A stretch of 42,337 nt of DNA from Bacillota bacterium (GTDB lineage Bacteria; Bacillota; Clostridia; Ch29), in NCBI GenBank assembly GCA_028686075.1, contig JAQUCT010000010.1, positions 1 through 42,337 on the forward strand. Direction: 5' to 3'. The stretch's first letter is position 1; the number at the start of each line of letters is the position of its first letter. Made by a program: the position numbers and the translations under genes. The notes under the pieces are model-generated. The model was not told the origin of the DNA. It saw only the letters and a program-made list of their open reading frames with translations, and ran no database searches. This document shows positions 18,696 to 26,822 of the stretch, one piece after another.

Positions 18696-18915
18696 TTATC
18701 CGATGACTAACCGCCACTAAGACTCCCGCTTCTAGCTTTGCACTGATATTTCTACGCATTGCAAAAGACGCAATGCTAGAACTACTGGCGTAAACGGCTT
18801 ATAAGTGGCACTAGACCTACGGATAACTATTTCTAACCTTCAGAGGTAGTTAAAACTCCCCCTGAAGATAAGAACTTTGTTTATACCGTCTGACCCCTAA
18901 GGTATTTTGGGGGGC
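18696..18915 (-). other. Nested palindromic / structured-RNA-like element (possible IS200/IS605-type relic or leader RNA)
   Basis: On the + strand, nested pairs TTATCCG(18696)/CGGATAA(18820), GCCACT(18713)/AGTGGC(18804), TTCTAGC(18730)/GCTAGAA(18775), GCATTGC(18756)/GCAATGC(18770); then a separate hairpin CTTCAG(18838)/CTGAAG(18862) and CCCC(18894)...GGGG. Confidence 0.6.
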
Positions 18916-19359
18916 CATCGGATTAAAGCAGAAACCGTTTTCGTTCCATTTTATGTAATAATTGACAACTTAAGGTGCTCGAAAAATATAATAATATGCT
19001 TATAGGTGTTGAATTTAAAAAACTAGTTATGTTGATTCTGGTTATTTTATGCTTGGAGCCTAACAAATAGTGAAATTGTTCAATAGGGAATTTTTATTTG
19101 GCTTGGTAAGATAACTGATGTGCTTTTTTTTGAATTTATTTCTTAACAAATTGACCTCAGTAAGTAAGAATCGGCTTGGAATATTTTAATATGCCAACTG
19201 TTCTCTAATGAGGTTTTCAAAGAACGATGGTAGAAGCACTGAAAAAAATGTTGTAAATAGTTAATTATTATACATAATACTACAGAAACTTTTAGTATAT
19301 TTAAATATTAATATACCATTGTTTTAACCTGTTGTAAAGATAATTTTTATACAGGCTTA

Positions 19360-22300
19360 TCAGAACTCCCTTTGCGCTAGCAGATTCACCCTTATGGACT
19401 GACCCTTTTCCCGGCCTTCTGCCAGCACATTCTGGAACTTAATATAGTTGTTGATAACACCATCATCGGGATTTATTGTTATACCCTCCCGGATTGCCCG
19501 TAGAAGTGCCCTGTCGTATACAATGCATTCATCCAGCCGTTTCCTAAGAGTTTCCCTTCTTTTCTCCGCCCTCTTTGCCTCCGACGGTCCACTAACCCCG
19601 GGAATGGGCTTCTCTTTGCAGTTTAGCTCATTCCGGTAAAACGCGATAACTCTCCTCAGGTACTTCTCCCGCATCACCGAAAGGGTTGAGGATTTGTATC
19701 GGTGCATATAAACAAGGGCCTTGAAACCGTTTTCTCTGCCCGAATGAAATAACCAGTACACAGGCCTTCTGTTATACATAGACAAGTGGTCTTTATAAAA
19801 GACTTTTTCCAGATACCTTCCGATGGCCGCTCCGGCGGTTTCACCCTGTTTTGCGCCAAGGCTACGGGCAATAAACTCCAAGTTTTGGGTAAGGTTTTCC
19901 CTTCCGAAGACCGTCCCCACAAAACTAATAAAAAGGCTTAACAAATTGTCCTTAAAACACTCAGAATCCGTTATGGGTATTATATTATCCTCCTTCACCG
20001 CAAAGCCTTTATATTTACCAGGGTGGAAGGGGCCGCCCCCAGAAATAAGGCCCTCCGCGCCGGGGGAATATCGTCCGAACATACAACCCACCGCATAGGA
20101 TATGAAGGACTTTACCGCCTCATCCCGATCCGGTTTCCGTATTGTAATATCCTTGTCCTCCACTGTAGGTGTAAGGCTTTGCTGCAGCCCATAAAGCTGT
20201 ATGAATATACCGTTTAACTGCTCTTCATTTCGCCTCAGCCGTTCTATCAGTCCTTTAGCCTGCTGCAACCAGTTTGAGTAGGCCCCTTCAATGGTCCCTG
20301 CACCTTCTTTGTATTCTATAAGCGGATGCCTTTTAAAATTCCAGGAGGTTTCCTTTGAATCCCAGTCGGTTCTGGATATTTCTATGTTTTCCCGGGAAAG
20401 CCGTACTATTTTGTCCCTTAGTGTATCATCCTTTATATCCACAACAGGCAAATTCTTAATATCGCCCACCTGAATATTAAATGTAGGGTTTAGTACCTCA
20501 AGAAACATTTTTGAGACCTTGCTGCACAAAAAAGCCAGTAATATGTAAAGGTCCCCTTCCGGGGCAAATATGGATGAGCCCGCAACGTCAAATATAAACC
20601 CCGGAGGCGAATACCTTACGCCCAGGTTGGTGGATATAAACGTATAGGTAATTGCCTCCCTGAAGTAATGCCCTATGTTCTTTATGGTCCTGCTATGGTT
20701 ACCGTACAGGGATGCCGCCAGGTCCTTAATCTCCCTGCCGTCCTCTTCCCAGTTGACCACAAAGGAATTGTTTCCGTACCATTTTCTGTAGGCACCACCC
20801 TTGTTGTAGGGGAACCACCGGCGACCGCTTTGAAGGGCTTTGGCTGCATCGCCGCATCCGAAGCCGATTCTGTAAAAGGGCACCTCGTACCAGTATCTTA
20901 CAAACCGGTTGTTGTCGGAGGTGGCCATCCCCTGCCTTGGCTTTGCTAGGTCCCCCAGCTTCTTGTTGTCCGCAAAGGCACGGACTATTCTTTGATGGGC
21001 CCAGTAGGCAATAGGTCTGCCCGGGATACCCTCAAGGTCGGATACGCATGTCGTGTACCTTTTTGTTTCACCGCAATCCAAATCCGGGGCAAGCAGTGCC
21101 CTCTCCTTTGCATCGGAACCCCCGCAGCTCTGCAGGTCTATGAATACCGAGCGGTAACCCTTTGTCTGCACCCTTCTTGCCACAAAGGCGGTGGACTGGA
21201 CTATGGTTCCTACGTTTCCCTCGAAAACCCCGGAACCTAAGTGCAGCATGCTGCAGATGCAACACTGCTGCAAAAATTTCTCTCTGAACTTCCTGTAGCT
21301 TGACAGAAACATCCAGGAGTGCTGGTTTATTAGTGCCAGAAAGCCCCCTTCCACGGTCATTTGTAGCGCAAGGTCCATAAAAACGGTAAACAGGTCATGT
21401 TTTGAATATCTATAATGGATGTTAAGGTAGTCGGCAAGCCGGGAATTCATACCCCTTATGCCCATGTAGGGGGGATTGGTGACCACCACGTGGTATTTTC
21501 CCTGCAAGGCCTTTGCCTTGTTTATAAGGATTGACACCCTATTGTACATAATAGGCGGAATCGCCAGCCCGTCGGTATACCGCCGCTTATGCCCGCCAAG
21601 GCCTTCCCACCATCCCTGCAGCCGCTCCAGGTCCATATCCGGAAGTTTTATTACGGAGCCAAATTCCCGGGCATCGCGGAAAGCTTCCAAAAGCCGATTC
21701 AAATCATTTGTGCACTCCTCCTGTACCTGTAGCCCCTGGCCCTTTGCTGCCAGCGGCATTGCGTCGCCTACGTCCAGGTCACCGCTTTCTCGCAAAGCAT
21801 AAAGATTTGGCCTTATTCCTTTAAGCAAAAAATCCTTGTCCCTGCTTCTTGCCTTCATCATAAGAGCAAAACATGCAAGGCTTGATGCCCTGTCGTCAAT
21901 ATCCAGGCCGTAAAGATTGTTTTCTATTATAAGAGCGGGAATCTGTTCTCTTTTGTAACCCTGGGAAAGGTATATCTCATACATCACATCAAAGGCATAT
22001 ACAAGTATATGCCCGCTGCCCATCGCTGGGTCCATAACCTTAATATCCTCGGAAGACAGTTTCCTTTCCGCCACCATCGGCATCCGCTCCGCCGCTTCAT
22101 CCGACTGCTCCGCCTCCTCTATGTAATAGTACCAGCCAGACTTAAGCCTGCTTTCGGGATGGCTGGCCAGCCACAGTCTCCCCAGGGAGTTCTCTACCAT
22201 GTATTTTACTATCCAATCGGGGGTAAAAAGCTGGGTTGCCGCGGGGATATCCTCCTTGGCTATTTTTTTGTTTTTCCTGAGCCCCTCGTAGACCTCATCC

Positions 22301-23007
22301 TTTTTAGGGGATATGAAATACTGATACAGCCACCCGGTTATCTGCACATTGTCCAGAAAATCCTCCCGGTCCAAGTGCTCCACCATATCCCGGACAACCG
22401 AGCTTTCCCCGATAAGACAATCCGGCAAAAGCAGCCTTTCATAACCAAGGCTGTCAGCGAACAAAAAAGGCATTATTTCCGAGAACTCTTCGCACCGCCT
22501 TATTATTTTGTACCTGAATAACCCTTCACCCTCGTCGCCGGGACTTTTCCCTTTATATCCCCTTTCTTCATCGAGGAAAATTATAACAGTCGAGCCTTTT
22601 ATCTCTGTCTGTTCCTTGGACCTTTTTTGCGGGGCAAAAATAGCTTTTTCGGGCGGTAAATAACCGTTTACCTCCATATACCACAGGCAGACCAAACGGT
22701 TAAACCAGATGCAGGCGGCGTCCTCAATCACCCGTTCAAAGCCCCTTTCCTGCACATCCCTGCGAAGTGCAGTCACGGAAACGGTTCTTCTGGCTTCGCC
22801 TGCCTCCGGCGGACCATAGAAATTCGTTTCAGTCTGGGAGCCCGGGTTGGCTCCCTCGTCCCTTTCCATCGTGTCCCAGGTAATACCAAAAAGGGCTGCC
22901 CTTTGGGCAACCTGCTCAATAAGGTTATTTCTGGCCCTTAATGCAAAATCCTTCAGCTCATTCTTCCCCAACGTCATCCCCCACTTCAGCATTCTCCCAA
23001 CTACCAA
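19360..23007 (-). CDS. pglX: BREX-type adenine-specific DNA methyltransferase PglX-like, solitary
   Basis: 1215 aa; N-terminal LKDFALRARNNLIEQVAQRAALFGIT..., RGFERVIEDAACIWFNRLVCLWYMEVNGYLP, VMDPAMGSGHILVYAFD, VVTNPPYMG, PIAYWAHQRIVRAFADNKKLGDLAKPRQGMATSDNNRFVRYWYEV. All match the PglX/BrxX pattern. Confidence 0.85.
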   Translation of the reverse strand: MVVGRMLKWGMTLGKNELKDFALRARNNLIEQVAQRAALFGITWDTMERDEGANPGSQTETNFYGPPEAGEARRTVSVTALRRDVQERGFERVIEDAACIWFNRLVCLWYMEVNGYLPPEKAIFAPQKRSKEQTEIKGSTVIIFLDEERGYKGKSPGDEGEGLFRYKIIRRCEEFSEIMPFLFADSLGYERLLLPDCLIGESSVVRDMVEHLDREDFLDNVQITGWLYQYFISPKKDEVYEGLRKNKKIAKEDIPAATQLFTPDWIVKYMVENSLGRLWLASHPESRLKSGWYYYIEEAEQSDEAAERMPMVAERKLSSEDIKVMDPAMGSGHILVYAFDVMYEIYLSQGYKREQIPALIIENNLYGLDIDDRASSLACFALMMKARSRDKDFLLKGIRPNLYALRESGDLDVGDAMPLAAKGQGLQVQEECTNDLNRLLEAFRDAREFGSVIKLPDMDLERLQGWWEGLGGHKRRYTDGLAIPPIMYNRVSILINKAKALQGKYHVVVTNPPYMGIRGMNSRLADYLNIHYRYSKHDLFTVFMDLALQMTVEGGFLALINQHSWMFLSSYRKFREKFLQQCCICSMLHLGSGVFEGNVGTIVQSTAFVARRVQTKGYRSVFIDLQSCGGSDAKERALLAPDLDCGETKRYTTCVSDLEGIPGRPIAYWAHQRIVRAFADNKKLGDLAKPRQGMATSDNNRFVRYWYEVPFYRIGFGCGDAAKALQSGRRWFPYNKGGAYRKWYGNNSFVVNWEEDGREIKDLAASLYGNHSRTIKNIGHYFREAITYTFISTNLGVRYSPPGFIFDVAGSSIFAPEGDLYILLAFLCSKVSKMFLEVLNPTFNIQVGDIKNLPVVDIKDDTLRDKIVRLSRENIEISRTDWDSKETSWNFKRHPLIEYKEGAGTIEGAYSNWLQQAKGLIERLRRNEEQLNGIFIQLYGLQQSLTPTVEDKDITIRKPDRDEAVKSFISYAVGCMFGRYSPGAEGLISGGGPFHPGKYKGFAVKEDNIIPITDSECFKDNLLSLFISFVGTVFGRENLTQNLEFIARSLGAKQGETAGAAIGRYLEKVFYKDHLSMYNRRPVYWLFHSGRENGFKALVYMHRYKSSTLSVMREKYLRRVIAFYRNELNCKEKPIPGVSGPSEAKRAEKRRETLRKRLDECIVYDRALLRAIREGITINPDDGVINNYIKFQNVLAEGREKGQSIRVNLLAQREF

Positions 23008-23067
23008 GTCCTGCCGTCTTCCAACTTCCAGCTACCAACTAGCACCTAGTACCGGTAATCTGTGACC

Positions 23068-23511
23068 TTACTTAAAGGGTTTCCCAACAAATCCCTTTAC
23101 CATCTCATAAATTTTCCGATAATCATCGGTATTCGCAGTCATTTTCTCCAGAGGACAAAGGTCGGCCTTGTCCTTGTTAAGGACCCCCGGCACCAATAGG
23201 TCCATTGAATATACAATACCATTATCCGCAAGCAGCCTGACGGCAGCCTTGCTCATAACCGGCGTATAAACTCCGGCAGCTCCCGCAAACACGCACAGGG
23301 CAGCCGCCGCCTTGCCTATAACCTTATCGGCTATGCAGCTTCCTTTCATATCCTCTCCCAGCTCTGAAAGGGCATTAAAAAGGGGCCTTATTCCCCCCTC
23401 ATCTTTGCTCAGCAGTACATGACCGTCCTTTACCACTATAAGCGAATCGCTGCTTTCTTTAAGCCTTTCTGTTGCTGTCTCCAGATCTCTCATAAAGCGT
23501 TCCCCTCTCAA
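23068..23511 (-). CDS. DUF1893 domain-containing protein
   Basis: LKESSDSLIVVKDGHVLLSKDEGGIRPLFNALSELGEDMKGSCIADKVIGKAAAALCVFAGAAGVYTPVMSKAAVRLL; probable start MRDLETATERLKESS. Confidence 0.75.
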   Translation of the reverse strand: MRGERFMRDLETATERLKESSDSLIVVKDGHVLLSKDEGGIRPLFNALSELGEDMKGSCIADKVIGKAAAALCVFAGAAGVYTPVMSKAAVRLLADNGIVYSMDLLVPGVLNKDKADLCPLEKMTANTDDYRKIYEMVKGFVGKPFK

Positions 23512-24007
23512 TCATGAATACCAGAACCGGTATTAATACCAACTGCAGTGCAATGCCCGGTAGCCCGGTAACTATTGCACCCTTTACATAGGTCATAGGA
23601 TTTATGCCAAAGCCAAAAAAACGCATCATCACATAGGCCGCAATACCAAGGGCGGTCCTTCCCGCCGCCATCGCAGCAATAAGGGATAAGTAAGTATTTT
23701 TCTTGAATATCCTGTGCATGAGCCCCGCCACTAGCCCATAAGCACCCAGTTCAACCACCATAAGGGGCAAAATAGGCGGCGATACCGGCGGCATACCGGT
23801 AAGCATATGACTTATTATAGGTGCAATTATACCCACATACAGACCAATCGCCGGGCACACCAAAAGACCTGCCAGTATTACCGGTATGTGCATGGGCAGT
23901 ATTACCGTACCCCCTATACCCGTTAGATGAAAAATCTGTGGAAACAATACTGCCAGAGCCAGGAAAAAAGCTCCGTGCAAATAGTGCCTGAATGGAATTT
24001 TGTGCAT
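23459..24007 (-). CDS. ECF transporter S component-like membrane protein
   Basis: 182 aa, multi-TM; ALAVLFPQIFHLTGIGGTVILPMHIPVILAGLLVCPAIGLYVGIIAPIISHMLTG. Overlaps the DUF1893 gene. Confidence 0.7.
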   Translation of the reverse strand: MHKIPFRHYLHGAFFLALAVLFPQIFHLTGIGGTVILPMHIPVILAGLLVCPAIGLYVGIIAPIISHMLTGMPPVSPPILPLMVVELGAYGLVAGLMHRIFKKNTYLSLIAAMAAGRTALGIAAYVMMRFFGFGINPMTYVKGAIVTGLPGIALQLVLIPVLVFMIERGTLYERSGDSNRKA

Positions 24008-24224
24008 ATTGTTGCCTCCTTTTGCTTAAATCTTACATCTCCAAAGCTTTATCCGTTTTTTGCTGCATCCCGGAGAAGTTATTAATATACTCGCCGGTGT
24101 GAAAAAACCGTCTATTTAAGTTTATCTTAAAAACCGGAAAAGTTCTATCAAAAAGTGACCTCTCCAGGAATATCGTGTACAACTTCCCGGAGAGGTTTAA
24201 TTTAATACCGCTTCTGTCAATCCC

Positions 24225-24580
24225 TCATGCCAAACGCTTCCTCGCGTAATCTTTGTGAGTGCCCTTTCCTGTTGCGTTGTTTATTTCCTCCGGACCTACC
24301 AATGCTTCATCTATATCCGGTTTTACGCCGATAGCAAGAATTACAACATCGGCACTTACGCGTTTTTCGCTCTTAAGCTCTACATTAACTCCGTTTCCCT
24401 CTTTGTGGAAGGCTTTAACGCCATCCTTCAGGTACAACTTTAATCCCTTTCAAGCCCTATAAAGCCGCCGCCAACCACCACCGCCCTGGCCTGGTAGATG
24501 TCTTCGAATACGGCTATTTCAAAGCGGTATAAGCGGAATGAAGCCGGCTTTTTTACATCCACGGCCATTATTTCACCGCT
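24225..24580 (-). pseudogene. FAD/NAD-dependent pyridine nucleotide-disulfide oxidoreductase remnant (CoA-disulfide reductase-like)
   Basis: Two short ORFs carry separate pieces: EIAVFEDIYQARAVVVGGGFIGLE and LYLKDGVKAFHKEGNGVNVELKSEKRVSADVVILAIGVKPDI; sequence between and around them is missing. Confidence 0.7.
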
Positions 24581-24661
24581 AATATTAATATTACCCCCCT
24601 TTGGCCTGTAAACCCACCGAAATAATAAATGATAGAAAAAAACAGGAACAGGCACACCATT

Positions 24662-24690
24662 AAAAAACACCAGTCAAAGCCGGTGTTTTT
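24662..24690. terminator. Bidirectional intrinsic terminator
   Basis: AAAAACACC-agtcaaagcc-GGTGTTTTT, downstream of the YbaK gene. Confidence 0.6.
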
Positions 24691-24700
24691 ACCGTTTCCG

Positions 24701-25162
24701 CTATTGCTGGCAAACGTCCACCCATTCCGCATCCGTCAGGTTTTTCATGTCATCCGGCGCAATCTCCAAGGCCGAATTCCCCGAGCCCGCCGCGGGATAT
24801 ACACTGTCATACTCTTTCAGCGATACGTCAAGATAAACATTAAGAGGAGTTTTAAGGGCAAAGGGGCACACTCCTCCCACCGGGTGGCCGGTTGTTTCCA
24901 AAACCTCTTCGGCACTAAGCATTTTGGCCTTTGTACGGAAGCACTTTTTGAACTTCTTGTTGTCGATCCTTGCATCTCCCTTGGTCACGATAAGAATATC
25001 CCTATCCTTAAGTTTAAAAGACAGAGTTTTGGCAATACGGCCGGGCTCCACTCCCACAGCCTTTGCTGCCAGTTCCACCGTCGCCGAGCTTTCATCCATC
25101 TCAAAAACCGGGTCCTTGTATCCCCTTTCGGTAAAAAATTTTCTTACATCTTCAACTGCCAT
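24701..25162 (-). CDS. YbaK/EbsC family (aminoacyl-tRNA deacylase-like) protein
   Basis: ATVELAAKAVGVEPGRIAKTLSFKLKDRDILIVTKGDARIDNKKFKKCF..., ETTGHPVGGVCPFAL. Confidence 0.85.
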   Translation of the reverse strand: MAVEDVRKFFTERGYKDPVFEMDESSATVELAAKAVGVEPGRIAKTLSFKLKDRDILIVTKGDARIDNKKFKKCFRTKAKMLSAEEVLETTGHPVGGVCPFALKTPLNVYLDVSLKEYDSVYPAAGSGNSALEIAPDDMKNLTDAEWVDVCQQ

Positions 25163-25182
25163 AGATAGTCCTCTCCTTTTGT

Positions 25183-26319
25183 CTATTGTACACTTCCTGA
25201 AACTTTAGTAACGTCCCTATAATGGGCAAGCAGCAGGTCAACCATCCGGCCGTAGCTTTGTATCCCGTCGCTTTGGGCGTTGGCCTGCAGGTAGGCGTCA
25301 TTAATCCTGTCGGTGGTCTCCCTTACAAAGCCTTCGTACTTCCTGCAGTGCTCATTCCATGCATTAAAATCCCTTACCATCCCGTCACTGTATTCTCCCT
25401 TAAGGCTATTATACCTTTCCCTATCCTGCCGGGCCAGAGCGTTCATCGAATACTGCAGTGCTACCATGGTTCCCGAATACCTAAAATCCGGGTCGGAATG
25501 CATTATACTGGCCAGATATCCAATATAATTTGCCTCATCCTCCCTGGCAAACCCCCTTTGGTGGGCCATTTCATGGGACGCAGTAAAGGGTATCATAAAA
25601 TGGGGCTCGGATATATTCACATTGGCCTCTCCTGTAAAGGGAAAATATATGCCCCCTATCCCCTGGTAGGATAAAACCTTCGATAGCATTACCCCCTTGG
25701 GCCTTCCGTATCTGCCGCCCAGCTCCGGGTAAATTATTGCTGCTGCCTGGTAGCCCTTGTATGCCCTTTTCAGCATATCACTTGACCCTTCCGGGCTTAC
25801 CATAACACCATTTTGGTCCTCTTTAACCAGCTCCCTCAGCCCGTTGGCCCTTTCAATCAAATACCTGCACAGGACCTCCAACTCCTCTACCGAAACTGCC
25901 CTTACCTCCAGATTTGCAATGGAGGCGATTGACACCCGATGGTAGTTTAGTCCCCAAACCGCAATAAAGGAAAAATACACTACGCTGGCGGCAACAGCCA
26001 AAGTGGCCAGCTGCCGAATTAAAAGTATCATTCTCTTACCGGGGCTTTTAATAAGCCTTACAGCCCCGTATACAACACCGGCTGCAGTCAGTATTACAAC
26101 CAGAACAACCATTACCTCGGCAACGGAAAAGGGTAGTATTCCGGTTGCACTGCTAATGGCCTGAGACAGAAACCTGTATAGATACCTGGAATAATACAGC
26201 TCCACCGCATCAGGGAAACGGGACGCCAAATAAGCAACGGTCAATGCCAGTGGAAACAGCAGTACTAAATATATTATACCGGGTTTCTTTTTCCGGAGCA
26301 TAGAAGGACCAACTCTCAT
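25183..26319 (-). CDS. DUF3810 domain-containing membrane protein
   Basis: N-terminal TM segments; VWGLNYHRVSIA..., MIPFTASHEMAHQRGFAREDEANYIGYLA (HExxH-like). Confidence 0.75.
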   Translation of the reverse strand: MRVGPSMLRKKKPGIIYLVLLFPLALTVAYLASRFPDAVELYYSRYLYRFLSQAISSATGILPFSVAEVMVVLVVILTAAGVVYGAVRLIKSPGKRMILLIRQLATLAVAASVVYFSFIAVWGLNYHRVSIASIANLEVRAVSVEELEVLCRYLIERANGLRELVKEDQNGVMVSPEGSSDMLKRAYKGYQAAAIIYPELGGRYGRPKGVMLSKVLSYQGIGGIYFPFTGEANVNISEPHFMIPFTASHEMAHQRGFAREDEANYIGYLASIMHSDPDFRYSGTMVALQYSMNALARQDRERYNSLKGEYSDGMVRDFNAWNEHCRKYEGFVRETTDRINDAYLQANAQSDGIQSYGRMVDLLLAHYRDVTKVSGSVQ

Positions 26320-26341
26320 TTTGAAAATATAGCCCTATACC

Positions 26342-26474
26342 ACTATATATAACACACTAACAGTATTACATCCCTTCTATCTGTCATTCTGACTTCTATC
26401 TGTCATTCTGAGGGCGAAGCTCGAAGAATCTGACACACTGGGAGATGTTAAGTTTTAAATGCATTGTATATAGT
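26342..26474. mobile_element. MITE-like element, copy B (about 133 bp) with internal 19-bp tandem duplication
   Basis: Left ACTATATATAACACACTAACAGTATTACATC; right AAGTTTTAAATGCATTGTATATAGT; internal GTCATTCTGAGGGCGAAGCTCGAAGAATC; cttctatctgtcattctga present twice at 26374-26392 and 26393-26411. Confidence 0.7.
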
Positions 26475-26581
26475 ATATAGAACTGTCTCATTAAACCTTA
26501 ATTGTAGGTTCAATCTATAATATAAACCAATTCCGCAAAAATGTCTAATGGAACACCATCCTGCACTGCAATTGGCAAGGT

Positions 26582-26610
26582 TTGACTTCTAATTATCGTT
26601 ATGGTATTAT
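26582..26610 (+). promoter_or_regulatory. Sigma-A-type promoter for the CorC/HlyC gene leader
   Basis: TTGACT-N17-TATTAT. Confidence 0.55.
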
Positions 26611-26701
26611 TTTAACAGTTAATTAAGGAGTGAATTCTCTAAGTGGACGATTCACCTTCACCTAGAAGCTTTAGAGCAAAATGCATTTATGAATTCATTA
26701 T

Positions 26702-26752
26702 GGCGCGTATTTATAGATAGATTACCTCATCTATTTGATTCGCGTCTTTTTT
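26702..26752 (+). terminator. Intrinsic terminator/attenuator inside the 5' leader of the CorC/HlyC gene
   Basis: GGCGCG...ATAGATAG..CATCTAT...CGCGTC followed by TTTTTT, between the promoter and the start codon at 26823. Confidence 0.55.
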
Positions 26753-26822
26753 GACTTTTTGCGTTTTTAGAATAAGACTATGATTCCAAATTGAATATTA
26801 CTTTTCTAAGGAGGTCATTTCC

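Noticed and set aside
18696-18915. T-box or cobalamin riboswitch upstream of livK
   Set aside because: No T-box AGGGTGGNACCGCG or specifier context and no B12-box; GCCACT alone is too short to support cobalamin. Kept as an unassigned structured element.
21476-22521. 108- and 170-aa + strand ORFs inside pglX
   Set aside because: Antisense shadow ORFs within a conserved methyltransferase gene.
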